Shown one piece after another: positions 1-6,921 of a stretch of DNA of 17,529 nucleotides. This stretch comes from Ruminococcaceae bacterium UBA7067 (GTDB taxonomy: Bacteria > Bacillota > Clostridia > Oscillospirales > Acutalibacteraceae). The number at the start of each line of letters is the position of its first letter. Position 1 is the stretch's first letter. The stretch spans positions 1 through 17,529 of the forward strand of contig DKZT01000033.1 in the NCBI GenBank assembly GCA_002493755.1, in the 5' to 3' direction. Made by a program: the position numbers and the translations under genes. The notes under the pieces are model-generated. The model saw only the letters and a program-made list of their open reading frames with translations. It was not told the origin of the DNA and searched no databases.

Positions 1-1
1 C

Positions 2-595
2 ATTAGGCGTTATTATAAAGATGAAAGGCTTAATGAAAATCAGCATGATACGGTATCCATCAAAGCAAAGATTGAAAAGGCACAGACCCGATTAACCAAT
101 CTTATTGCTATGCGGGCAGATGGCGAGCTGTCAAAGGAAGAATATCAAGCCATGAGAAAGCCTATTGATACCGAAATTCAGCAGTTACAGGAGAAATTAA
201 ATCAAGCACCCAATGACGAACAGCCGAAACGAGGACTTGAATTAGATGGGATTATCAGCACACTGAATAGGCTGATAGATTTCAGCGGTACAAAGGTAAG
301 CGAGGAAGTCATCAATCAATTTGTATATAGGGTAACGCCAACATCCGATACCACTTTTGATTGGTATGTTAATTTGACTGGAACGGCTGATGTTAAGGCA
401 ACCTTTACAGCAGAGGGGCGAAAGAGCAGAGCTGTTGTGAAGTTAGAGGAAATCGAACAGATTTCCTCATTACATAGGAAAGAGAATGAGGACAACGGAA
501 TGTTCCTCAAAAACCCCCTTGTTTTTACCTTTCTGCACAGGCAGCTCTTCAGGACAAGCAGTAATCGGCTTGACAAAATAAAATACTGCTGTTGA
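2..595 (+). CDS. Large serine recombinase, C-terminal part (5' end outside window)
   Basis: The frame is open from the first bases and ends at 595, leaving 197 residues of a protein that begins before the window. The visible part starts with a charged helical stretch (roughly residues 10-75, rich in K, E, Q) of the coiled-coil type found near the end of large serine recombinases. It continues into a conserved C-terminal region (LIDFSG, VSEEVINQFVYRV, FDWYVNL, AEGRKSRAVV) that I recognise from Firmicute transposon and ICE recombinases, often annotated with DUF4368. The catalytic N-terminal resolvase domain and zinc ribbon are not visible. Such enzymes cut and rejoin att sites to excise or insert the element, and their gene usually sits at one end of it. 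A terminator follows at 620-651. The family call is by pattern, not by search. Confidence 0.82.
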   Translation: MRRYYKDERLNENQHDTVSIKAKIEKAQTRLTNLIAMRADGELSKEEYQAMRKPIDTEIQQLQEKLNQAPNDEQPKRGLELDGIISTLNRLIDFSGTKVSEEVINQFVYRVTPTSDTTFDWYVNLTGTADVKATFTAEGRKSRAVVKLEEIEQISSLHRKENEDNGMFLKNPLVFTFLHRQLFRTSSNRLDKIKYCC

Positions 596-619
596 ATTTG
601 TAATCAACGGCATAGAGAA

Positions 620-651
620 TCCCCGGCGGACAGGCTCCGTCGGGGATTTTT
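620..651 (+). terminator. Rho-independent terminator of the recombinase gene
   Basis: An 11-bp stem (620-630 with 636-646, one G-T pair, GC-rich core CCCCGGCGGA) with a 5-nt loop is followed by TTTTT. It lies 25 bp after the recombinase stop. Confidence 0.85.
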
Positions 652-853
652 GCGGTTTGCTCGGAGAGGGAAACGTTGTTTAGCGGTGTAGTTTTTGATT
701 TTTACGCTCAATTTATCTTAATATTCATCTGACAGCAGGAAATTAGCGATGTGGTTGGATTTATGTAATAGTTTTGCGGATATAATCGCAAAACTTTGTG
801 TATTCGACAAGAGTTGCGGTTATATTTGCTGATAATTCATAAGAATATGTATA
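652..853. other. Intergenic stretch, likely edge of the mobile element
   Basis: No credible gene is seen between the recombinase terminator and the terminator of the dockerin gene. The one structure is a perfect 9-bp inverted repeat at 770-778/787-795 (AGTTTTGCG and its complement) with the 8-nt loop GATATAAT. Its role is unknown. The stretch could hold the attachment site of the element that encodes the recombinase, but a single sequence cannot fix the crossover point. Confidence 0.4.
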
Positions 854-892
854 CAAAAACCTGCGGTAACCGTTACGGCTGCCGCAGGTTTA
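854..892 (-). terminator. Terminator after the dockerin gene
   Basis: An inverted repeat (ACCTGCGG on one side, CCGCAGGT on the other, extended by weaker pairs) lies 24 bp after the stop of the minus-strand gene. It is followed on the minus strand by TTTTTG. Confidence 0.75.
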
Positions 893-915
893 GTGGTGTG
901 TGCTCAATTATGTTT

Positions 916-1794
916 TTAATCGATGTACAGATTATACTTTTGCACCTTTACGGTGTCCTTAAGATTGATTTTGCCGTCACGGTTTGCGTCAGCATTGCGA
1001 GTAGAGAGCGAATCAAAGGTGTCCATACCGAGCTGATATTTCTGAATAAATATTGCATCGTTCAGGCTGATGTAGCCGCTTTTGTCAACATCGCCTATCG
1101 TTAAGCCACGAAAATCTCTGCCCACTGTGCCGCCGCCCCAGGAAAAGTGGCCGGAGACGGAGTGAGAAAAGTCGGTCATAAACGTGGAGTCCTCGCCGAG
1201 CTTCGTGCTGATATAAAATTCGACATAGCCGCTGTTGTCGGGAGAAACCAGCGAAAAAATGCCGCCGCTCAGTATTATCAATGAGGAGGAGAAACCGTTT
1301 CCTTCATCTGGGAAATTGTAATCGTGACTGCCGCAACGATCACAGTTCTTTGTGTAAGTGCCGTTATCATTGAAATAATCTGAAAAATCGGAAAGCTTGA
1401 CTTTTATCTTTTCGTAAGTGCCGCCGGCTTTTGAAGGATATACTTTGTTGGCAAAATTGCCGCCGCCGCTTATCAGATATCTGTATCCGTTTTGGTCTGC
1501 CAAATATTTTTTGGTCAGAGTTTTGTCGGCAAAATCAAGCGGCTGCTCATAGACAAGCTCTCTTGTGTCGGTGTTTGTGGTGTTTTTATAGAATTGAACA
1601 TACAGGTTTGCTTCCGGATTTGAGCTGGATCTGTAGAAGCCTGCATAATTGTTTGGAAACTCGGTTGTGCCTAAAACTTTGCAGCGATATGAAGCGCCTG
1701 AGGTGTAGTTATCCGTATCTGCGGCAGACGCGGATACAATGCTTGCTGCCGCTAAGGCGGCGCATAAAATTGCTGATAATAATTTCTTTTTCAT
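916..1794 (-). CDS. Secreted dockerin type I protein of unknown function
   Basis: The product has 292 residues. It has a clear signal peptide (MKKK, a hydrophobic core LLSAILCAALAAASIV, then SASA) and a C-terminal type I dockerin at about 230-292. Both dockerin repeats are visible: GDVDKSGYISLNDAIFIQKY and ADANRDGKINLKD followed by VQKY, with Asp/Asn at the calcium positions. Dockerins bind cohesin modules on scaffoldins, so the protein is probably exported and docked in a cell-surface complex. The middle 200 residues match no domain I know; they include a C-x2-C pair (CDRC) and are rich in Gly, Tyr and Ser, as in beta-sandwich modules. An upstream ATG at 1803 is only 1 nt from the AGGAG site, whereas the ATG at 1794 has a spacing of about 10 nt, so I chose the latter. 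No catalytic motif is seen. Confidence 0.85.
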   Translation of the reverse strand: MKKKLLSAILCAALAAASIVSASAADTDNYTSGASYRCKVLGTTEFPNNYAGFYRSSSNPEANLYVQFYKNTTNTDTRELVYEQPLDFADKTLTKKYLADQNGYRYLISGGGNFANKVYPSKAGGTYEKIKVKLSDFSDYFNDNGTYTKNCDRCGSHDYNFPDEGNGFSSSLIILSGGIFSLVSPDNSGYVEFYISTKLGEDSTFMTDFSHSVSGHFSWGGGTVGRDFRGLTIGDVDKSGYISLNDAIFIQKYQLGMDTFDSLSTRNADANRDGKINLKDTVKVQKYNLYID

Positions 1795-1831
1795 TTTATA
1801 CATTCTCCTTTTTTATACCGTATTGCTTAAT

Positions 1832-1860
1832 ATTTTACCACACTAAATTGTTGGCTTCAA
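1832..1860 (-). promoter_or_regulatory. Sigma-A type promoter of the dockerin gene
   Basis: On the minus strand TTGAAG (1860-1855), a 17-nt spacer and TAAAAT (1837-1832) lie about 38 bp before the start codon. Spacing is ideal and both hexamers are near consensus. Confidence 0.6.
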
Positions 1861-1978
1861 TCATTAATAAGCCGAGATTTGGGTATGTTGAACGAATAAA
1901 TATGTGTAAATTTGGTAATTATTCTGATAAAAGTGTGGTATAAATATTTCAATGCTGTATAATTATTCATCAGGGAAG

Positions 1979-2017
1979 CAAAAAAGAGCCTCGGCAATAG
2001 TTACTTGCCAAGGCTCT
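1979..2017 (-). terminator. Terminator of the activase/dehydratase operon
   Basis: A 13-bp stem with one C-A mismatch (1985-1997 with 2005-2017, 7-nt loop) is followed on the minus strand by six T. It lies about 40 bp after the stop at 2058. Confidence 0.85.
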
Positions 2018-2035
2018 GTATGAATTTTCTGAAAG

Positions 2036-2067
2036 CTCAAAACTCAAAACTTAAAACTCAAAACTCA
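2036..2067. repeat. Short tandem repeat of a 7-bp unit (TTTTGAG on minus strand)
   Basis: About four and a half copies of the unit GAGTTTT (one copy AAGTTTT) run across the 3' end of the HgdB-like gene. The gene's last two codons (Glu, Phe) and its TGA stop lie inside the array. Confidence 0.85.
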
Positions 2068-3347
2068 GAATTCTTTGAAAGCTCGTTTTCCAGGTTTTCC
2101 TTTGCAACGGCGAGCATCAGCTTGATTCTGTTCTCCTGATTAACTCTCGGTGCGCCGGGGTCATAGTCGATCGCGACTATATTCGCCCTATCGTCAATGC
2201 TCTTGATTTTTCTTATCATGCCCTTGCCGCAGATGTGGTTAGGCAGACAGCCGAACGGCTGGGTGCAGACGATGTTCGGGTAGCCTGTTTCAGTAAGCTC
2301 AAGCATTTCTGCCGTTAAAAGCCAGCCCTCGCCCATCTTACTGCCGTAGCCGATAACTCCCTTTACCAGCTCCTTTGTGTGGCTATATTTTCCGGGCGGT
2401 GTAAAGCCGTATTTTGCGGTGCATTTTATCATCATAGATTCCATTTTTTCAAGGTAATCATATAGTATCTTGATAACCTTGTACTTTATTTTATTTCCGC
2501 CGTAAAGCTTGATGTCCTCAAGGCGGTTGTCAACCTTGAACAGAGCAAAGCCCATAATGCCCGGCACGCAAACCTCGCAGTCCTGCTCGGCTAAAAACTG
2601 CTCAAGATTGTTGTTGCCGAGGGGAGCGTATTTTACATATATTTCGCCGACAACGCCGACCTTAATCTTCGGCACACGGTTCAGCTTAAGCTCGCTGAAA
2701 TCCTTTGATATTTTATCGAGAATTGCCTCCTGCTCCTTTGCGGCAAAGCCCTTGCCGTTTTTGAACATCTCCGTGAGCCTGTCGCTCCAGCTTTTTACAA
2801 GAGCCATACTCTCGCCCTTATTCACCTCATAAGGCTTTGTCTGATTGCTCAGGCACATAAGCGTGTCGCCGTAAACGAGAGCGCCCACAAGACGGCGAAT
2901 CATCGGCAGGGAGAGCGAAAAGCCGCTGTTCTTCTCAAGACCCGAAAGGTTGAGCGAAATAACAGGCACAAACTCAAGTCCTGCTTTTTTAAGACCCTTT
3001 CTGAGAAGATGGATATAGTTTGAGGCACGGCAGCCGCCGCCTGTCTGGGTTATCATAAGCGCTGTTTTGTGAACATCATATTTGCCGCTTTGCAGGGCGT
3101 GAATGAACTGACCGATAACAAGAAGAGCAGGGTAGCAGGTGTCGTTATGAACATACTTCAAGCCGACCTGCGCAATTTCAGGGCCGCTCGTTTCAAGCAG
3201 CTCCGTCTTGTAGCCGTACATATCAAATACGTTTCTCATCAGTCGGAACTGTATAGACGCCATCATTGGCAGAAGTATGGTGTATTCCTCTTTCATCTCT
3301 TTAGTGAAGAGGAGTCTGCCTGTTTTATCGTATTCCAATTTAGCCAT
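2058..3347 (-). CDS. HgdB/HgdA-like 2-hydroxyacyl-CoA dehydratase family protein
   Basis: The product has 429 residues and resembles the D-component (dehydratase subunit) fold, specifically the form that makes up the C-terminal third of the large fused activase-dehydratase proteins of clostridia. Conserved cysteines typical of iron-sulfur ligands are seen in NDTCYPALL (near residue 71), TGGGCRASNY and QPFGCLPNHICGKG, followed by the DYDPGAPRVNQENRIKLML tail of that family. The start lies 13 bp after the stop of the activase gene; the AAAGG ribosome site overlaps that stop, so translation is probably coupled. In the family the activase injects an electron by ATP hydrolysis and the dehydratase carries out radical dehydration of 2-hydroxyacyl-CoA. 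The substrate of this branch is not established, and no hadA-like transferase or second subunit is adjacent, so I would not assume amino-acid fermentation. Confidence 0.82.
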   Translation of the reverse strand: MAKLEYDKTGRLLFTKEMKEEYTILLPMMASIQFRLMRNVFDMYGYKTELLETSGPEIAQVGLKYVHNDTCYPALLVIGQFIHALQSGKYDVHKTALMITQTGGGCRASNYIHLLRKGLKKAGLEFVPVISLNLSGLEKNSGFSLSLPMIRRLVGALVYGDTLMCLSNQTKPYEVNKGESMALVKSWSDRLTEMFKNGKGFAAKEQEAILDKISKDFSELKLNRVPKIKVGVVGEIYVKYAPLGNNNLEQFLAEQDCEVCVPGIMGFALFKVDNRLEDIKLYGGNKIKYKVIKILYDYLEKMESMMIKCTAKYGFTPPGKYSHTKELVKGVIGYGSKMGEGWLLTAEMLELTETGYPNIVCTQPFGCLPNHICGKGMIRKIKSIDDRANIVAIDYDPGAPRVNQENRIKLMLAVAKENLENELSKNSEF

Positions 3348-3360
3348 TTATATCATTCCT

Positions 3361-6282
3361 TTAAGCCTTTTTCTTTGCTTCTCTTTGCTCCTCAACGGCG
3401 GCAAGCAGGCTTCTCAGCCTTATCTTGACTGCGCCTAAGTTTGTAATTTCGTCAATCTTTATCTGTGTGTATATCTTGCCCTCGGATTCGAGTATTCCTC
3501 TTACCTCGTCCGTTGTGATTGCGTCAACGCCGCAGCCGAAGGACACAAGCTGAACGAGATTCATATCATCTCTGCCAGCAATATATTTTGCCGCAGCATA
3601 AAGACGTGAGTGATATGTCCACTGGTTTAAAACGGTTGTCGGGAATTTCTCAACCTTGCAGCTTACAACATCCTCGGATACTATTGCAACGCCGAAGCCT
3701 GCCATTAGCTTGTCGATGCCCTTGTTTATCTCGGGGTCAACGTGGTACGGTCTGCCCGACAGAACGATTATGTCCTTGCCCTCTTTTTCCGCCTGAGCGA
3801 TAATCTGCTCGCCCTTTGCGCGGATTTTAGCCATATGAGCATCATATTCCGCATAAGCCGCCTTTGCCGCAGCTTTGACTTCCTTAAGCGTTATGCCGTC
3901 AAAGTATTTACTGAGCATTTCATATGCCTTTTTCGGGAAATCCTTTTTACGGTGTATGCCGAGGTATTCCTTTATAAATGTTACCTTTTTGATGTCCTTC
4001 ATATTTGCGGAGATAACCTCAGGGTAATACGCTACAACTGGGCAGTTGTAGTGGTTGTCGCCCAAGCCCTCGTCTAAGTTGTATGAAAGACAGGGATAGA
4101 AGATTGTGTCAAAGCCGCTGTCAATGAGGGTCTGAATGTGACCGTGAATAAGCTTTGCAGGGTAGCATACCGTGTCTGACGGAATTGTCTGCTGACCCTT
4201 TGCATACAGTTTTCGGTCAGAAATAGGGGAGGCTGAAACCTCAAAGCCGAGGCTTGTGAAGAAGCTGTGCCAGAACGGCAGAAGCTCGAACATATTAAGT
4301 CCCATAGGTATGCCGATTTTACCTCGACTGCCCTTTACAGGCTTGTAGCTTTTCAGAAGCTCCAGCTTGTAATCGTAGATGTTGAGCGACTTGTCGGGTG
4401 AACGCTTTGTTATCGGGCGTTCACAGCGGTTGCCGCCGATGAACTTTCTGCCGTCGGCGAATTTATTTACCGTAAGGCGGCAGTTATTCTGGCACAGTCC
4501 GCAGGAGACAACCTGAATTTCGTGCTTGAAGCCCTTGAGCTGTTCGGAATTTAAGATAGTGCTGTTTTCACTGCGATTTCTTGACATAGCGTAAAGCGCC
4601 GCGCCGTATGCGCCCATAAGACCCGATATTGTCGGGCGTACAACCTGAGTGTTCATTTCCTTTTCGAACGCGCGCAGAACAGCGTCGTTTAAGAATGTGC
4701 CGCCCTGAACAACAATCTTTTTGCCAAGCTCATCGGGTGAGGAGGCTCTGATAACCTTGTAGAGTGCGTTCTTGACTACGCTGACGGACAGACCTGCCGA
4801 GATGTCCTCAATCGTTGCGCCGTCCTTTTGCGCCTGCTTAACCGAGCTGTTCATAAACACGGTACAGCGTGAGCCTAAGTCAACAGGCTGCTTTGCGAAA
4901 AGTCCGAGCTTTGCGAAGTCCTCTATCTTGTAGCCGAGAGCATTTGCAAAGGTCTGTAAAAACGAGCCGCAGCCTGAGGAGCAAGCCTCGTTTAAGAAGA
5001 GGTTGTCTATTGCGCCGTTGTGTATTTTAAAGCATTTGATGTCCTGACCACCGATGTCGATTACGAACTCAACGTCAGGCATAAAGCGTTTTGCCGCAGT
5101 AAAGTGGGCGATTGTTTCAACAATGCCGTAATCGTAGCAGAACGCATTTTTGATGATTTCCTCGCCGTAGCCTGTAACGGCTGAAGCGGCGATGTCTATA
5201 TCGGGAGCCGCTTTGTAAAGCTCCTCTAAAAATTCCTTGATAAGCGGAACAGGGTTGCCGCTGTTTGACTGATATTTTGAATAAAGAAGCTCGCCGTTCT
5301 CGCCGAGTACAACTGATTTTAAGGTAGTAGAGCCTGCGTCTGTTCCGACAAACACCTTGCCCTTGTAGCTCTTTAAATCGCCCTGCTCAACCGTTGCCTC
5401 ACTGTGGCGGCGAGAGAACTCGTCATACTCCGCCTGATTTTCAAAAAGCGGCTTGTTAAAGGCAAAGTTGCCGCTGCCGTTGTAGTGCTTTACGGCTTCA
5501 ATTATTTTGTCAAAGTCGATTGTATGCTCGGCGCACAGAGCAGCGCCCGAGGCTACGAAGTAAAGCGAATTGTCGGGGCAGATGCCCTTGGTGTTAAGCA
5601 CCATATCAAAACGGCGGCGCAGTCTGCTCATAAAGGTGAGCGGTCCGCCGAGATACACTACCTTGCCCTCAATTTCACGGCCCTGCGCAAGTCCTGCAAC
5701 GGTCTGATTCACAACCGCCGCAAAGATGCTTTCGGCAATGTCGCTCTTTCTTGCGCCCTGATTCAAAAGCGGTTGAATGTCGGTTTTGGCAAAAACTCCG
5801 CAGCGGCTCGCTATTGTGTAGGTCTTTTCGCTCTGAGCAGCAAGCTCGTCCATCTGCTCAAGAGGAACGTTCAGAAGTGTTGCCATCTGGTCGATAAACG
5901 CACCCGTGCCGCCTGCACACGAGCCGTTCATACGAACCTCCATACCGCCGGTGAGGAAGAGTATCTTTGCGTCCTCGCCGCCAAGCTCAATTATTACATC
6001 TGTGCCCGGGATAAAGGTGTTTGCGGCTACCCTTGTGGCGTAAACCTCCTGCACAAAGTCGATGCCGCATTTATCGGCAACGCCCATTCCTGCGCTGCCC
6101 GAGATTGCGACAAGAGCGTTTTCAGTGCCCTCGACCTCGCCCTTTACACGCTTAAGAATTTCGGCAATCTTGCTTGTAATCTGAGAGTAGTGACGCTCGT
6201 AGGTGCTGTATTTAATTTCGTTATTATCGTCCAAAACAACGCATTTTACCGTTGTAGAGCCTATATCCAAGCCGATACGCAA
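3361..6282 (-). CDS. Acyl-CoA dehydratase activase, two BcrAD/BadFG ATPase domains plus DUF2229
   Basis: The product has 973 residues. The first ASKHA-type ATPase domain (about 2-260) shows LDIGSTTVKC, SGSAGMG, ELGGEDAK and LGGPLTF. It also has the two cysteines expected to bridge the [4Fe-4S] cluster of a homodimer, NGSC at 122 and SRC at 161. A second copy (about 312-565) shows GTDAGSTTLK, IDIGGQDIK, NEACSSGC at 434/438 and GSRC at 473. A Cys cluster (594, 597, 601, 620) then leads into a DUF2229-type domain (about 654-870). The enzyme would hydrolyse ATP to drive an electron into a dehydratase, probably the next gene. I set the start at a TTG (6282) because a strong AGGAGGG lies 6 nt upstream and the domain begins at once; an upstream in-frame TTG at 6321 lacks such a site. 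It is first in a two-gene operon. Confidence 0.88.
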   Translation of the reverse strand: MRIGLDIGSTTVKCVVLDDNNEIKYSTYERHYSQITSKIAEILKRVKGEVEGTENALVAISGSAGMGVADKCGIDFVQEVYATRVAANTFIPGTDVIIELGGEDAKILFLTGGMEVRMNGSCAGGTGAFIDQMATLLNVPLEQMDELAAQSEKTYTIASRCGVFAKTDIQPLLNQGARKSDIAESIFAAVVNQTVAGLAQGREIEGKVVYLGGPLTFMSRLRRRFDMVLNTKGICPDNSLYFVASGAALCAEHTIDFDKIIEAVKHYNGSGNFAFNKPLFENQAEYDEFSRRHSEATVEQGDLKSYKGKVFVGTDAGSTTLKSVVLGENGELLYSKYQSNSGNPVPLIKEFLEELYKAAPDIDIAASAVTGYGEEIIKNAFCYDYGIVETIAHFTAAKRFMPDVEFVIDIGGQDIKCFKIHNGAIDNLFLNEACSSGCGSFLQTFANALGYKIEDFAKLGLFAKQPVDLGSRCTVFMNSSVKQAQKDGATIEDISAGLSVSVVKNALYKVIRASSPDELGKKIVVQGGTFLNDAVLRAFEKEMNTQVVRPTISGLMGAYGAALYAMSRNRSENSTILNSEQLKGFKHEIQVVSCGLCQNNCRLTVNKFADGRKFIGGNRCERPITKRSPDKSLNIYDYKLELLKSYKPVKGSRGKIGIPMGLNMFELLPFWHSFFTSLGFEVSASPISDRKLYAKGQQTIPSDTVCYPAKLIHGHIQTLIDSGFDTIFYPCLSYNLDEGLGDNHYNCPVVAYYPEVISANMKDIKKVTFIKEYLGIHRKKDFPKKAYEMLSKYFDGITLKEVKAAAKAAYAEYDAHMAKIRAKGEQIIAQAEKEGKDIIVLSGRPYHVDPEINKGIDKLMAGFGVAIVSEDVVSCKVEKFPTTVLNQWTYHSRLYAAAKYIAGRDDMNLVQLVSFGCGVDAITTDEVRGILESEGKIYTQIKIDEITNLGAVKIRLRSLLAAVEEQREAKKKA

Positions 6283-6288
6283 GGGTAT

Positions 6289-6295
6289 CCCTCCT
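6289..6295 (-). promoter_or_regulatory. Ribosome binding site that decides the TTG start of the activase
   Basis: AGGAGGG on the minus strand sits 6 nt before TTG (6282-6280). The codons after it begin the conserved RIGLDIGS motif directly. Confidence 0.85.
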
Positions 6296-6332
6296 AAATC
6301 TGCTGTGTTGTAAATCCTCAATTTATAATTAT

Positions 6333-6338
6333 ATTATA
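6333..6338 (-). promoter_or_regulatory. Possible -10 element of the activase operon
   Basis: A TATAAT on the minus strand lies 50 bp before the chosen start. No good -35 is found at 16-18 bp (TTTACA sits at 20 bp), so the promoter is weak, regulated, or misplaced in this very AT-rich stretch. Confidence 0.35.
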
Positions 6339-6446
6339 ATAGAAAAGAGAGTTAATTCTGTAAAAGAAAAATAAATTCTAATCTGTCGGATAAATATGCC
6401 GATTTGTTACTATTATGCAGTTTTCTAAACACTGTGTCAATACTCA

Positions 6447-6475
6447 AATTGTAAACAATTTACCCATTTATTACC
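6447..6475 (+). promoter_or_regulatory. Operator-like dyad and 11-bp direct repeat (possible PhoP-type site)
   Basis: AATTGT-AA-ACAATT (6447-6460) runs into TTTACC (6459-6464) and ATTACC (6470-6475), whose starts are exactly 11 bp apart. This is the helical-register direct repeat typical of OmpR/PhoB family binding. The site is about 170 bp from the activase start, and no good -10 follows it on the plus strand. Confidence 0.3.
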
Positions 6476-6572
6476 TCGGTGTTTTACGCCGTTATCAAGC
6501 AACGGGCGCAAAATTTGGTGAGAACACAATAATATCACTTTTGTTTTGCAAAATGTGCGACTTTTAAAAGAG

Positions 6573-6620
6573 TTCACAGTAATTTTACAACTTTTATTTT
6601 TAATGTGTTTATGGTAAAAT
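6573..6620 (+). promoter_or_regulatory. Candidate PhoP-type boxes and -10 of the rlmD promoter
   Basis: TTCACA (6573-6578) and TTTACA (6584-6589) start 11 bp apart. TAAAAT at 6615-6620 could be the -10, with only a poor -35. This is the arrangement known for PhoP-activated promoters in Bacillus, with direct repeats near -35 to -60. The call is by inspection only. Confidence 0.35.
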
Positions 6621-6634
6621 CAATTACAGAGTGA

Positions 6635-6897
6635 AGAGTTAAGAGTGGAGAGTGGAGAGTATAGAGAGCAGTAGACAGAATCGAGGTTGTAGGGAACTGG
6701 CTTGTCTGTTCCGGTTCGCTCTGATGAATGTGATACTCTATTCTAAATTTTTCTAAAATTGCAGTAATTGCGACTATCCCGGAACGGTCAAGACCGTTCC
6801 CTACGAACTATCTGACTTGTAACGAGTTTTTCTTAATTCAAAGAGCCGCTTGCGGCGACAACCATCACTTCACTCTTAACTCTCCACTCTTAACTCT
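6635..6897. repeat. Intergenic repeat element with inverted ends, MITE-like
   Basis: The outer ends are a perfect 18-bp inverted repeat: AGAGTTAAGAGTGGAGAG at 6635-6652 and its complement at 6880-6897. Inside, GTAGGGAAC (6689-6697) is matched by GTTCCCTAC (6796-6804), and a perfect 9-bp hairpin with a 2-nt loop lies at 6781-6800 (GGAACGGTC-AA-GACCGTTCC). A second small hairpin, GCCGC-TT-GCGGC, lies at 6845-6856. No open reading frame is credible within it. From memory, similar GTAGGGAACGG / CCGTTCCCTAC palindromes recur between genes in gut clostridia; this window alone does not show copy number. It separates the likely promoter from rlmD. Confidence 0.65.
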
Positions 6898-6921
6898 TAA
6901 TAAAAAAGCGGAGAAAGCTAT

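Noticed and set aside
745..786. Plus-strand promoter (TTGGAT ... TATAAT)
   Set aside because: The spacer is 20 nt, the -10 is the loop of a hairpin, and no plus-strand gene follows.
1431..1943. Plus-strand frame overlapping the dockerin gene and its promoter
   Set aside because: It is antisense to a gene with a signal peptide and dockerin and has no ribosome site.
2036..2067. CRISPR-like array
   Set aside because: Units are 7 bp with no unique spacers, so it is a simple tandem repeat.
2058..6282. A 2-hydroxyglutaryl-CoA amino-acid fermentation cluster
   Set aside because: No CoA-transferase, second dehydratase subunit, acyl-CoA dehydrogenase or electron-transfer flavoprotein gene is adjacent, so the pathway is not supported.
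5404..6297. Long plus-strand frame (297 codons) opposite the activase
   Set aside because: It is the antisense of a fully recognisable activase, has no ribosome site or family motif, and arises from the codon bias of the real gene.
6283..6321. Longer start of the activase at the upstream TTG
   Set aside because: The 13 extra residues are not conserved in type, and AGGAGGG lies in front of the downstream TTG at ideal spacing.
6635..6897. Insertion sequence
   Set aside because: No transposase frame is present and the element is only 263 bp; at most it is a non-autonomous repeat.
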